Positions 1 through 8,651 are shown, counted from the first letter of the stretch. The stretch is 64,000 nucleotides of DNA from Paenibacillus sp. FSL H8-0079 (GCF_037991315.1 NZ_CP150300.1:2604001-2668000), one strand, 5' to 3'. A program made the numbers and translations. Notes: generated by a model not told the origin, from the sequence alone.

Positions 1-1
1 G

Positions 2-217
2 ATTGCGACCAATATCGATCAAAGTACGGTCAAAACGGATGATTTGCAGCATATCATTATTCCAATGGAGTTCCCGGAAGGACAGCAGCCACTTGCGGAC
101 GGGCCGGGTCAGCCGGAACATGTTGCGGATCTGGTAAGTTTCCTCGCATCGTCCGAATCCAGACATATTACCGGAGCAGAGATCGTGATTGATGGTGCCG
201 AGTCATTGCTCAGCTAA
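2..217 (+). CDS. Short-chain dehydrogenase/reductase, C-terminal part (cut by window edge)
   Basis: The last 71 residues of a gene entering from the left edge, read in frame 2 to a TAA at 215-217. The segments EHVADLVSFLAS and HITGAEIVIDG are the usual C-terminal signature of classical NAD(P)-dependent short-chain dehydrogenases, where this part closes the substrate pocket and contributes to the tetramer interface. The Rossmann fold and the YxxxK active site lie outside the window, so substrate and exact subfamily cannot be judged. A terminator follows at 270-295. Confidence 0.75.
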   Translation: MATNIDQSTVKTDDLQHIIIPMEFPEGQQPLADGPGQPEHVADLVSFLASSESRHITGAEIVIDGAESLLS

Positions 218-269
218 GTGAGCATTCTGGATCAATTTCATTTTTGCTGAAATAAGTATGTCTGCGATA

Positions 270-295
270 GTCGTTCCTCTGGGACGGCTTTTTTT
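270..295 (+). terminator. Rho-independent terminator after the SDR gene
   Basis: GTCGTTCC and GGGACGGC form an 8-pair stem (two G-U pairs) around a TCT loop, followed by seven T. It ends the upstream transcript before hrpB. Confidence 0.7.
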
Positions 296-362
296 GTTAT
301 AATGCTAACATTCGAATACTGAGGCTGAAGAGTAGTAGGGTACATTTATTAGGAGCGATCAT

Positions 363-2882
363 ATGCATATAGAGTTACCGATACAAGAGATTATTCCGGA
401 GTTAAGGCAGTTATTTCGGGATCAAGATACAGGTGTGTTAATTGCAGAACCGGGTGCGGGAAAAACGACTGTTGTACCGCTGGCTTTGCTGGAGGAACCG
501 TGGGTTGCGGGACGCAAAATCATTATGCTGGAACCCCGAAGGCTGGCCGCGCGTTCAGCTGCATCGAGATTGGCGGCTACACTAGGGGAAAAAGCGGGGC
601 AAACCGTAGGCTATCGTGTACGCATGGATACACGGGTGAGTCAGGCGACACGCATTGAAGTTGTGACGGAAGGCGTATTGACCCGAATGTTGCAGCAGGA
701 TCAGGGTCTTGAAGACACGGCAATGATTATCTTCGACGAATTCCATGAGCGTCACCTACACGGGGACTTGGGCTTGGCCCTGGCATTGGAATCGCGAGCG
801 ATGTTACGTCCAGACCTGAAACTGCTGGTGATGTCGGCGACCCTTGATCCGGTTCCCGTCTGTGCATTGCTTGGTGAAGGTACAAGATCAATTCACTGTC
901 CGGGACGCACGTTTCCGGTGGAAACACGATATGTGCCAAGACCGGCAGCTATGCAGCTGGAACAATTCACGGCTCAGACGGTGAACAAGGCATTAGTTGA
1001 ACAGGAGGGAGACGTACTCGTTTTTCTTCCTGGTGCAAGAGAGATACACCGTACAGAGCGGGAGTTATCGAATGGTTCTCTTCCTGGACATGTGAAAGTT
1101 CATTCCCTGTATGGCAGTATGCCGGTGGAACAACAGGATGAGGTGATAAAGCCGGCGGCTGAGGGTTGGCGCAAGGTCGTATTGTCCACGTCCATTGCGG
1201 AATCCAGTCTTACGCTGGCTGGCGTTAAAGTTGTGGTAGACGCGGGGCTGAGCCGAGCATCGGCATTCTCGCCGCGTACGGGCATGAGCCGACTTGTTAC
1301 CCTGCCGGTGTCCAAGGCGTCAGCTGATCAGCGGCGGGGGCGTGCAGGGCGTATCGCCCCAGGGGTGTGTTACCGGCTATGGAGCGAAGAGGTTCATGGG
1401 GGACTGCCTGAGGCAGCTCGCCCAGAGATCACTTCCGCGGATCTTGCGCCGCTGGCGCTGGAGCTTGCCGTTTGGGGTGTTCAGTCCCCAGCAGAGCTGC
1501 AATGGCTGGACACCCCGCCTGACGCCGCCTACGGCCAGGCACAGGCGCTGCTGCGCCAGCTGGGCGGCCTGGACGACGCAGGCCGCATCACGCCCTTCGG
1601 GCGGCGGATGAACACGCTTGGCGTGCATCCGCGACTGGCCAGCATGCTGCTCCGCGCAGCGGAGCTTGGGCTGGCCAGCTACGCCAGCATGCTGGCGGCA
1701 CTGCTGCAGGAGCCTGCCGGCCTCCGCAGCAGTGGCAGTGCAGGCGCGGGCACGGACCTCCGCCCGCGCGTAGAGGCGCTGCTGATCGCGGACAGCAGCG
1801 GCATGCCGCAAGCGGCAGCGGCTGCCCTAGACGGCGCGGCCGTGCGGCGCATGCTCCAGGAGAGCCGCCAGCTGCGCTCGGCGCTCGGCCCGGCGGCCGA
1901 TCCGGTGCGGCCGGATGAGGACAGCTGCGGATTGCTGCTGTCCTTCGCCTATCCGGACCGGATCGGGCAACGCCGGGAGGACGGCCGCTATCTGCTGAGC
2001 AGCGGCCGCGGCGTACGGGTCGCAGCGACAGAATCGCTGAGCCGTGCAGCGTATCTGGTCGCAGCCGAGGCAGACGACCAAGGCGCAGATGCGCGCATCC
2101 TGCTGGCTGCGCCGTTGCAGGAGCAGACCTTGTTGCAGGCAGGTCAGCACTTGCTGCGCGATGAAGTGCAAGTGGCTTGGGATTCCAATACCCGCAGCGT
2201 GCGGGCACATAAGAGACTTCGTATTGGAGCCCTTGTGATTAAAGAGAGCAGTATTGCACAGCCGCCTGAAGATCAGGTGCTGGAAGCACTATTATCCGGG
2301 ATACGGATGGAAGGGCTGGATTGTCTGCCCTGGACAAAAACATCCAGACAACTTGCGGACAGGCTACGGTTCCTGCATCTCCATTTACCTGAGTGGCCTG
2401 ACCTGATCGAAGATGATCTGACCGAAGAGTTGGCAGAACATCTTACCCCTTATCTGACAGGCATGCGATCGGCAGCCGACCTGAAGAGATTGTCAATGCA
2501 GGATGTATTACTGGGTGGATTGAGCTGGGCGCAACGACAACAACTGGACGATGAAGCGCCGACGCATATACAGGTGCCCAGTGGCTCACGTATTCCTGTG
2601 GACTACAGTCGTCCAGAGGACCCGGCGCTGGCAGTAAGATTACAGGAGATGTTTGGACAACAGGAGACACCGCGTATAGCGGGTGGGCGAGTCCCGTTGA
2701 CCATCCACTTGTTATCGCCAGCTCAGCGACCTGTACAGGTCACACGAGACTTGGCCAATTTCTGGCGAGAGACGTACTTTGACGTCAAAAAAGATCTGAA
2801 AGGTCGTTATCCGAAGCACTACTGGCCGGATAATCCACTTGAAGCGGTCGCCACAAATCGAGCCAAACCACGGGGCAAATAG
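363..2882 (+). CDS. hrpB: ATP-dependent RNA helicase HrpB
   Basis: 839 residues, the usual length for HrpB, a DEAH-box superfamily 2 helicase. Visible motifs are Walker A GAGKTT at about residues 31-36, DEFH in motif II at 126-129, SAT in motif III at about 159-161, and QRRGRAGR in motif VI near 323. The long C-terminal half has the HA2-like and HrpB-specific regions. The ATG at 363 is preceded by TAGGAGCG. The physiological role in Gram-positives is poorly defined (RNA or RNP remodelling is the family role). Oddity: the stretch from about 1480 to 2150 is much more GC-rich than both ends of the gene, while the reading frame stays open and the protein looks intact. Confidence 0.9.
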   Translation: MHIELPIQEIIPELRQLFRDQDTGVLIAEPGAGKTTVVPLALLEEPWVAGRKIIMLEPRRLAARSAASRLAATLGEKAGQTVGYRVRMDTRVSQATRIEVVTEGVLTRMLQQDQGLEDTAMIIFDEFHERHLHGDLGLALALESRAMLRPDLKLLVMSATLDPVPVCALLGEGTRSIHCPGRTFPVETRYVPRPAAMQLEQFTAQTVNKALVEQEGDVLVFLPGAREIHRTERELSNGSLPGHVKVHSLYGSMPVEQQDEVIKPAAEGWRKVVLSTSIAESSLTLAGVKVVVDAGLSRASAFSPRTGMSRLVTLPVSKASADQRRGRAGRIAPGVCYRLWSEEVHGGLPEAARPEITSADLAPLALELAVWGVQSPAELQWLDTPPDAAYGQAQALLRQLGGLDDAGRITPFGRRMNTLGVHPRLASMLLRAAELGLASYASMLAALLQEPAGLRSSGSAGAGTDLRPRVEALLIADSSGMPQAAAAALDGAAVRRMLQESRQLRSALGPAADPVRPDEDSCGLLLSFAYPDRIGQRREDGRYLLSSGRGVRVAATESLSRAAYLVAAEADDQGADARILLAAPLQEQTLLQAGQHLLRDEVQVAWDSNTRSVRAHKRLRIGALVIKESSIAQPPEDQVLEALLSGIRMEGLDCLPWTKTSRQLADRLRFLHLHLPEWPDLIEDDLTEELAEHLTPYLTGMRSAADLKRLSMQDVLLGGLSWAQRQQLDDEAPTHIQVPSGSRIPVDYSRPEDPALAVRLQEMFGQQETPRIAGGRVPLTIHLLSPAQRPVQVTRDLANFWRETYFDVKKDLKGRYPKHYWPDNPLEAVATNRAKPRGK

Positions 2883-3660
2883 ATGAATTATTTCGTTTTT
2901 CAAATATCAACGATTTGGTTCCCAAAGGGCGCGTATCAGGGTTAGACTCTGCTGAACAACAGTCAGTTTTGTAGCTGATCGAATCATTCTCTGTCTTAAA
3001 GAATCACCCTTTAACCAGGACGTGTCTCCAAACTCGCTAACGTGCATCTTCTACTATCTTTTCGCTCCATGTTACGTCACTTTGCCTTTTCATCCCATGC
3101 TGCGTCAATTTCCCTTGACGTGCCCCGGCACGCCTGCCGAAAACTTCCGGCATGGGACGAGAATTCGGCAAAATCTGCTTCTTTAGAGGTTGAAGGCACA
3201 CCCCAGAGCGTATCTTCAAACCTGCCGAAGCCGAAGCGTAACTGCACGTGCCTGGGGAGCTGAACATGGAGCAGAACCATGAGCGGAGCGCTAACGAACT
3301 TGTGACGTCTTATTCAGCGATTTGAAGCGCCCACAGTAACCTAAGGAATCTAAAACACGCTATATTTGAATAACCAGCCATTTACAACGGGTTTGTCAGG
3401 TGATTTTGGTAAATAACGTGTCTCATGTTCCTTACAAAATATAAGGAGGGCCCGAAGGATAAATAAGACGTCCTCGGTTCCTTAGAAAATTGCCTGGGAC
3501 AATCCGCCAGGATCAGCCAGCCTAGACTTCAAGATGTTCTGGACGCCGACGTGCTTCAACGTAAAACATGCCTGACAACGTATCACATACCTGAGTTTGA
3601 AGGCACACCCTGATGAGGATTAATAAGGAATGAACTTCAGCAATTTTTTACTATCAACAC
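2883..3660. other. Gene-poor intergenic region with many inverted and direct repeats
   Basis: About 780 bp with no ORF that looks like a real protein (several short overlapping frames on both strands, no good ribosome site). It holds hairpins CGTCAA/TTGACG (3103-3120) and CGTGCC/GGCACG (3119-3132), an enclosing pair TCCCATGC (3093-3100)/GCATGGGA (3150-3157), an 11-bp inverted pair GACGTCTTATT (3304-3314)/AATAAGACGTC (3462-3472), an 8-bp pair CTAAGGAA (3341-3348)/TTCCTTAG (3478-3485) and a 14-bp direct repeat TTGAAGGCACACCC (3190-3203 and 3597-3610). It may be a decayed mobile or structured element; no function is assigned. Confidence 0.55.
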
Positions 3661-3681
3661 ATAGTATATTGACTTGCAAAC

Positions 3682-3706
3682 GTTTAAAAGAAACTTAGGA
3701 GGGTAA
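3682..3706 (+). promoter_or_regulatory. SigB-type general-stress promoter
   Basis: GTTTAA at 3682-3687 and GGGTAA at 3701-3706 with a 13-nt spacer match the sigma-B consensus (GTTTAA, 12-15 nt, GGGWAW). It lies about 40 bp upstream of a gene of the general-stress family, which fits. Whether this organism has a SigB-type factor cannot be seen here. Confidence 0.6.
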
Positions 3707-3747
3707 TAACATAGCGAACCACTCAATAATATGAGGAGGGATTCACT

Positions 3748-4353
3748 ATGCAGAAGAAAATCGTAGGTGTGTTTAATACAGAACGTGAAGCATCGCAGGC
3801 TATCGAGGGTCTGAAAGCACAAGGATTCACTTCAGACGAAATCTCCGTTGTTACACAAGATCGGGACGAACTGAAGGCAATTCGGGAAGAGACAGGTACC
3901 AAAGCCCCTGAGGGCGTGGCTGCTGGTGCAGCAACAGGTGGTGTCCTTGGTGGTGTAGCCGGTCTGCTCGCAGGTATCGGTGCACTAGCCATACCCGGCA
4001 TAGGACCGATTCTGGCCGCAGGCCCTATCGCAGCAGCATTTACCGGTGCAGCTGTGGGCGCAGGAGCTGGCGGATTGGTGGGTGGACTTGTGGGTCTTGG
4101 TATTCCGGAAGAGGACGCTAAACAGTATGAGGAGTATGTACAGAATGGTAAAATCCTGTTGCTCGTAGATTCTACGGATCGGGACTCCGATGTGTACGAT
4201 GTGTTCAGTGGCAACAGCCAGCTTAACCGAGACAGAGCCGAAGCAGCTCATCGCGGAGATGTGCCAGCCGAACGTCCGGATCTGGATATGGAAGAACGCA
4301 GATTGGAAGCCCAAAACAAGGCAGCGCGATTCGGTAACAATACATTCCTGTAA
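3748..4353 (+). CDS. General stress protein, YflT/GsP17M-like
   Basis: 201 residues. The N-terminal 50 or so (KKIVGVFNTEREASQAIEGL, then GFTSDEISVV) match the heat-induced stress protein YflT domain. The middle (about 55-125) is a Gly/Ala-rich hydrophobic stretch with GGVLGGVAGLLAGIGALAIP, as in glycine-zipper stress proteins, and the C-terminus is charged. The start ATG follows GAGGAGGG. The role is inferred from the family: a sigma-B-type stress protein of unknown biochemistry, perhaps membrane-associated through the Gly/Ala region. The upstream promoter-like element at 3682-3706 supports stress induction. Confidence 0.8.
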   Translation: MQKKIVGVFNTEREASQAIEGLKAQGFTSDEISVVTQDRDELKAIREETGTKAPEGVAAGAATGGVLGGVAGLLAGIGALAIPGIGPILAAGPIAAAFTGAAVGAGAGGLVGGLVGLGIPEEDAKQYEEYVQNGKILLLVDSTDRDSDVYDVFSGNSQLNRDRAEAAHRGDVPAERPDLDMEERRLEAQNKAARFGNNTFL

Positions 4354-4444
4354 ACTTGCCGCGAATTTAATCGATATGAAATAAAACCCAATGACTTATT
4401 ATCTGTAAAATGGAATGACATATATGATCCACCAGATGGTCATT

Positions 4445-4474
4445 AGCCGGTTTCCTTAAGGGAAGCCGGCTTTT
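4445..4474 (+). terminator. Rho-independent terminator
   Basis: AGCCGGTTTCC and GGAAGCCGGCT pair around TTAAG, followed by TTTT. It closes the stress-protein gene; the stem could also act on the convergent DUF202 gene. Confidence 0.75.
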
Positions 4475-4530
4475 GTCCCTGTGTTGCATATGGGTGGGTG
4501 TCAATAATGTCGGATGGTGTTTTTACCCAG

Positions 4531-4923
4531 TCAAGCAGGGAATAACAATACATATAACAGTACAGCCAAAGCGAGTCCAATCATCAGTAGCATCATGGTA
4601 AGAAACCGGATTAATCCGGTCGATGCCTGAAACGTCTGTTCATTGATTTGTGTACGCTTCCGATGATACGCTGCTGCCGAATACACAATGATGGATATGC
4701 CGGCAATCAGAGAAGTGATACCCGTAATAATCGCCGCAATATGTGCAAGCCGATCATACGCCGACGAGTTGAAACCAAATCCGGCAGCAAGAAATCCGAT
4801 GCCCGCCATGGCAATACCGGTGCGTACCCAGGCCAGAAAAGTTCGCTCGTTAGCCAGATGTTGCTGGACATACTTGGAATCGGTAGTGGTTACGTCTTTG
4901 TCTGTTAAAGAAATGTGAATCAA
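4531..4923 (-). CDS. DUF202 family small membrane protein (YidH-like)
   Basis: 130 residues with the DUF202 signature: HLANERTFLAWVRTGIAMAG, then three predicted transmembrane helices (about 34-55, 62-84, 105-128). DUF202 proteins are small inner-membrane proteins with no firm function. The start given is a TTG (4923) with GGAG directly upstream, so spacing is poor and the true start may be slightly inside. It is transcribed away from the acyltransferase gene, whose start lies about 70 bp away on the other strand. Confidence 0.75.
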   Translation of the reverse strand: MIHISLTDKDVTTTDSKYVQQHLANERTFLAWVRTGIAMAGIGFLAAGFGFNSSAYDRLAHIAAIITGITSLIAGISIIVYSAAAYHRKRTQINEQTFQASTGLIRFLTMMLLMIGLALAVLLYVLLFPA

Positions 4924-4995
4924 CTCCGTTCATTAAATATACGGCTTCATTGTACTTTGTTTTTATCGCAAAACCAAGAAAGGATGGCTGAATGT

Positions 4996-6144
4996 ATGCC
5001 TCGCAAAGAACGAATTACAGAAATAGAGAGCTTAAGGGGAATTGCCTTTGGAGCGGTGGTTCTCCAGCATTCCATCGCACATTACTCATTAGTCCCGGAA
5101 ACGAGACTGGAGGATGGCGTGTTACTGGCCATACTGCTGATGCTCTCCAAATTTGCAGTTCCTTTATTCATATTCATAACAGGTATGGTGCTGTTTTATA
5201 ACACGGGAGACAAGCTGAATTACGGCAAGTTTATGAGAAAAAGAGTAAACGACGTGATCGTGCCTTACCTGATCTGGTCACTCATTTATTTTACACTTGC
5301 ACCGCGAGGCTGGACCGGATTTGGATGGAATGACATCCCAGACCTAGGCCTGAAGTTGCTTACGGGCAAAACGACTTCACACTTTTGGTACATCATTATG
5401 TTGATTCAGTTTTATCTGTTATTTCCGCTCTTTTTGCGAGCCATTCGTTATGTATATAACCGATATGAGGCCAAGGGGCGCTTGATCGCATTATTGATTT
5501 CTGGTGTGGTGTATCTTGTACTTGCGGATCAATTAAGAAACATCGCCAAGTTCATGGAACGGCTGAATATCCCGGTGCTGACAGATGCTTTTACAACGTA
5601 TGCAGACCGTAATTTCCTCTATTTCTTTATTTATTTTGTACTTGGTGCAGCAGCGGGGTTATCCGTCCAGCACTGGAATGAATGGATTCATCGATTGCGT
5701 TGGATATACTGGACAGTGTTTATTGTTCTGGGTCTGCGGTTTACTTATTTATTAATGCTGGAGTTTCAGAAGCCGGAAGGAATCAAAATTACATTCTACA
5801 CAGTCAGCTTGATCCGCCCTGATATGGCACTCTTTCTGATCGCTTCCATTATGGTCATGTACCAGCTGGCCGGAAAACTTCACAACCTCAGGGCTACACG
5901 ATTGCTGGGATGGATTGGTGGTGTATCGTATGGCGGTTATCTGATGCATATGTTGATGCTGCGGTATAGCTACATTCCGGATGAACTGTTTTATGTTTCC
6001 ATGGGCTTGAACCCTGTCGTTCGAATGATCATCACCTGGTTGTTGGCTCTCACATTATCTTGTGTACTGACATGGCTTATCTCTCGTGTAAGCTGGGGCA
6101 AATGGATTGTGGGAACCGTACCGAAATCTGTCCACAACAAATGA
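4996..6144 (+). CDS. Acyltransferase family 3 membrane protein (OafA/NodX-like)
   Basis: About 382 residues from the ATG at 4996, which has AAAGGA upstream. The N-terminus carries the acyltransferase-3 signature (ITEIESLRGIAFGAVVLQHS), then about ten hydrophobic helices spread over the protein. The family transfers acetyl or other acyl groups to cell-surface carbohydrates or peptidoglycan from the cytoplasmic side. An ATG at 4984 is an alternative but sits too close to the ribosome site. The acceptor cannot be told from sequence; no glycan genes adjoin it. Confidence 0.8.
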   Translation: MPRKERITEIESLRGIAFGAVVLQHSIAHYSLVPETRLEDGVLLAILLMLSKFAVPLFIFITGMVLFYNTGDKLNYGKFMRKRVNDVIVPYLIWSLIYFTLAPRGWTGFGWNDIPDLGLKLLTGKTTSHFWYIIMLIQFYLLFPLFLRAIRYVYNRYEAKGRLIALLISGVVYLVLADQLRNIAKFMERLNIPVLTDAFTTYADRNFLYFFIYFVLGAAAGLSVQHWNEWIHRLRWIYWTVFIVLGLRFTYLLMLEFQKPEGIKITFYTVSLIRPDMALFLIASIMVMYQLAGKLHNLRATRLLGWIGGVSYGGYLMHMLMLRYSYIPDELFYVSMGLNPVVRMIITWLLALTLSCVLTWLISRVSWGKWIVGTVPKSVHNK

Positions 6145-6156
6145 ATCCATCAACAT

Positions 6157-6400
6157 ATGAAAAATTCACAACAGTTTACAATAGCTGTACAAGAGTGATC
6201 TCACGACTCCCTGAGCCCTGAAATAAACAAACTTTGGAATCAATTTCATAACTCACTAAAAATGAAATTCTGTAACTAGATATAGACAAATTGAACCGTT
6301 TCGATCTATATCCAGCCTTGATTGAAGCAGCTAAAGGTATTATGAAATTGATTCTTTTGAATAAAAATTAAAATTTCATTACATGAAAAATTCACAACAG
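6157..6400. repeat. Nested inverted repeats bracketed by an 18-bp direct repeat, upstream of the rtp-like gene
   Basis: ATGAAAAATTCACAACAG occurs at 6157-6174 and again at 6383-6400. Between them is a perfect 15-bp inverted repeat, GAATCAATTTCATAA (6237-6251) and TTATGAAATTGATTC (6340-6354), with a second pair, GATATAGA (6279-6286) and TCTATATC (6305-6312), inside it. The arrangement could be a small MITE-like insertion or a protein-binding/terminator region. It immediately precedes a gene for a symmetric DNA-binding protein of the Rtp type. Confidence 0.65.
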
Positions 6401-6565
6401 AAAATCTTTTTCCGTGCTTCCCTCAGGTTAACGCTTATCCATACGATTTCTTTCTCACCTTCTTTGAAGATGGATAAAAGGGAGGCAAAGCGGAGAAAGA
6501 TGGCAGAACCCGAACATAAGTTTTATAATACTAGATATATAGGTTCTGATAGGAGGGGAATGAAC

Positions 6566-6940
6566 GTGGCTTTTATGATTGCACAGCGGGCATTTATTAA
6601 GCTGTATCTGATTACGATGGTTGAACAGCACAGGGGATATGGTTACGAGATGCTGGAGGCGATGAAGCAGGAATTCAAAGACTACGGTTATGTACCACCC
6701 CAGAGCGAGGTATATCGGGCATTACATGAATTGGTACAGCAAGGTGTTTTTTATCGCACGAAGAAGCTGAAGGGTAACGATCCGAAGGTCGATTTTCAGG
6801 AAATCGTTTTATATCATTTTACGGATGATGGTGCGGAGAAAGCCGAATTATACAAGAAACAGGTCAAAACAGATCTGGATCGTTGTCTAGGCATGTTACA
6901 CAAGGCAGAAGAGGACAATTACGGTACGAAAGGAAGATGA
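6566..6940 (+). CDS. rtp: Replication termination protein (Rtp) homologue, winged-helix DNA-binding protein
   Basis: About 124 residues. The sequence runs QRAFIKLYLITMVEQHRGYG, SEVYRALHELVQQGV, QEIVLYHF and LYKKQVKTDLDRC, which matches Bacillus subtilis Rtp (QRAFLKLYMITMTEQE, TEVYRSLHELL, QEVVLYQF, LYKKQLKVELDRC) nearly end to end. Rtp binds Ter sites as a dimer and arrests replication forks with polarity; the fold is also that of PadR-like regulators. AGGAGG at about 6550 fits a GTG start at 6566; an ATG at 6560 is the alternative. In B. subtilis rtp lies next to a terminator and regulates itself. The repeats at 6157-6400 are candidates for such sites, but I see no clear match to the B. subtilis Ter consensus. 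The stop overlaps the start region of the next gene. Confidence 0.8.
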   Translation: MAFMIAQRAFIKLYLITMVEQHRGYGYEMLEAMKQEFKDYGYVPPQSEVYRALHELVQQGVFYRTKKLKGNDPKVDFQEIVLYHFTDDGAEKAELYKKQVKTDLDRCLGMLHKAEEDNYGTKGR

Positions 6941-6942
6941 GC

Positions 6943-7950
6943 ATGAATAGACAGTTACAGTGGGGTGTACTCGGTACGTCAACCATTGCCAAAAATGCAG
7001 TCATTCCGGCGATCCAGCAGTCCGAACGTGGTGAGGTGCTGGCGATTGCCAGCCGCAGCAAAGAAAAGGCGGAAACCCTTGCCGAAGAACTCGGCATTGC
7101 CAGATCGTATGGCAGTTATGAAGAGCTCATCGCTGATCCGGACATCGAAGCCGTCTATATTCCTTTGCCTAACCATATGCACAAAGAATGGACCATCAAA
7201 GCGGCACAGGCTGGCAAACACGTGTTGTGTGAGAAACCAGCAGCCCTGAGTGCAGATGAATCCGCAGAAATGATCGAGGCATGTCACCAGCAAGGCGTTC
7301 TTTTTGCAGAAGCAATTATGTATCGATATCATCCCAAGCACAGACGTGTGCAAGAGATTATAGCCAGTGGAGAGATTGGCATCGTCAGAGCCATCCATGG
7401 CAATTTTACTTGTAATACCGCTGATGATAAGGAGAATGTAAGGTTCAAAAGAGAGATGGGCGGCGGATCATTATTCGATCTTGGCGTGTATCCGATCTCG
7501 GCAGCCCGGATGTATCTGGGACAGGAACCGGAAGCGGTGACGGTACACGCTCTATTCTCGGACGAGCATGATGGCGTCGATATGATGGCATCGGGACTAA
7601 TAGAATTTCCGAATTCGGTAGCCTTAACTTTTGACTGTGGCATGTGGGCTTCAGGTCGTGCGGAGATGGAGATTCTCGGGACGGAAGGGCGAATTGAACT
7701 GCCAAAAGTGTTTGGCTGGGAGAACAGCGATATTCCGCCTCAGATTATTGTGCACACGGATTCGGTCAGTCGTGAGGAACGTGTATCGGTATCGAATTCC
7801 TATGTGCTTCAGGTAGAGACGTTCGCAGCAGCTGCACTTGAAGGAGAGGCTTTGCCTTTCAGTCCGGAAAATACCATTCAGAACATGCGTGTCATTGATG
7901 CGTGCCTGGAATCGGCTCGAACTCGTCAACGTGTGCAGCTGATCGATTAG
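6943..7950 (+). CDS. Gfo/Idh/MocA family oxidoreductase
   Basis: 335 residues from the ATG at 6943, with AAAGGAAG six bases upstream; an ATG at 6937 overlapping the rtp stop is possible. The N-terminal Rossmann fold begins QWGVLGTSTIAKNAVIPAI. The family motif EKP occurs as HVLCEKPAAL near residue 95, and the C-terminal alpha/beta domain includes GGGSLFDLGVYPI. The family oxidises or epimerises sugars and related polyols with NAD(P). Its position directly after rtp suggests co-transcription, but I see no functional link. Confidence 0.85.
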   Translation: MNRQLQWGVLGTSTIAKNAVIPAIQQSERGEVLAIASRSKEKAETLAEELGIARSYGSYEELIADPDIEAVYIPLPNHMHKEWTIKAAQAGKHVLCEKPAALSADESAEMIEACHQQGVLFAEAIMYRYHPKHRRVQEIIASGEIGIVRAIHGNFTCNTADDKENVRFKREMGGGSLFDLGVYPISAARMYLGQEPEAVTVHALFSDEHDGVDMMASGLIEFPNSVALTFDCGMWASGRAEMEILGTEGRIELPKVFGWENSDIPPQIIVHTDSVSREERVSVSNSYVLQVETFAAAALEGEALPFSPENTIQNMRVIDACLESARTRQRVQLID

Positions 7951-7982
7951 ATCAATTCAAACCAAACATACTAGAAAATGCA

Positions 7983-8012
7983 GACTCCATCTTCAAGATG
8001 AGAGTCTTTTTT
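7983..8012 (+). terminator. Rho-independent terminator
   Basis: GACTC-CATCTT and AAGATG-A-GAGTC form an 11-pair stem followed by six T, ending the rtp-oxidoreductase transcript. Confidence 0.75.
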
Positions 8013-8210
8013 CTATCTTAAAATGTTAGAATTATAATATTTTACAATTAAAACCTCTTCATTTGATATTTCTACCAAAATGATGTGATATAAATAGTCA
8101 TGAGATGACTTGTTTACTATAATCTTGCAGAACGTTCAGCTAGACAGTTACAGCTTGCACAACATATCGTGGCAACGTTCATCTACTTTGAGGATCGGGA
8201 GGCAGGATTG

Positions 8211-8651
8211 ATGAAAAAACTACTATCAACCGCTTTACTGGCATTGTTGTTGACGTTCGTTTTCTTGACAGGATCACAGTTCACCCCAGCCCCACAGCAG
8301 AAGGCATCTGCTGCAACATGTACCATCATCAATACGTTTACGGGTGTAGCAAACTATTTGAGTGCAAACGGAACGTTACCATGTAACTTTATTACCAAAT
8401 CACAGGCAACAGGACTCGGCTGGGTAGCTTCACAAGGAAACTTGGCTGTCGTCGCTCCTGGGAAAAGCATCGGCGGAGACACATTCGGCAATCGCGAGGG
8501 GCTTCTGCCAGCAGCGAGCGGACGGACATGGCGTGAAGCGGATATCAACTATACTTCCGGCTTCCGTAATTCGGATCGGATTGTGTATTCGAATGATGGA
8601 CTCATCTACAAAACGACAGATCATTATGCATCCTTTACACTTTTAAAATAG
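8211..8651 (+). CDS. Secreted barnase-family ribonuclease
   Basis: 146 residues from the ATG at 8211 (GGGAGG upstream). Residues 1-34 are a signal peptide (MKKLLSTALLALLLT) likely cut after ASA. The mature part aligns closely with barnase: INTFTGVANYL, LGWVASQGNLA, PGKSIGGDTF, GRTWREADINY, SGFRNSDRIVYS and TTDHY. The Glu of WREAD, the Arg of RNSDR and the His of TDHY correspond to barnase E73, R87 and H102, so the enzyme should be active as an extracellular guanyl-preferring RNase. Unlike barnase it has two cysteines (ATCT near the mature N-terminus and LPCNF) that could form a disulfide. The barstar gene follows 14 bp later. Confidence 0.92.
   Translation: MKKLLSTALLALLLTFVFLTGSQFTPAPQQKASAATCTIINTFTGVANYLSANGTLPCNFITKSQATGLGWVASQGNLAVVAPGKSIGGDTFGNREGLLPAASGRTWREADINYTSGFRNSDRIVYSNDGLIYKTTDHYASFTLLK

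Noticed and set aside
1588..2208. Long minus-strand ORFs inside hrpB
   Set aside because: They follow the GC-rich patch, are rich in Arg/Pro/Cys low-complexity sequence and oppose a well-conserved helicase gene.
6274..6300. B. subtilis-type Ter site upstream of the rtp-like gene
   Set aside because: ACTAGATATAGACAAATTGAAC shares only parts of the consensus as I remember it (ACTAA, CTATGTAC, AAAT) and needs gaps to align.
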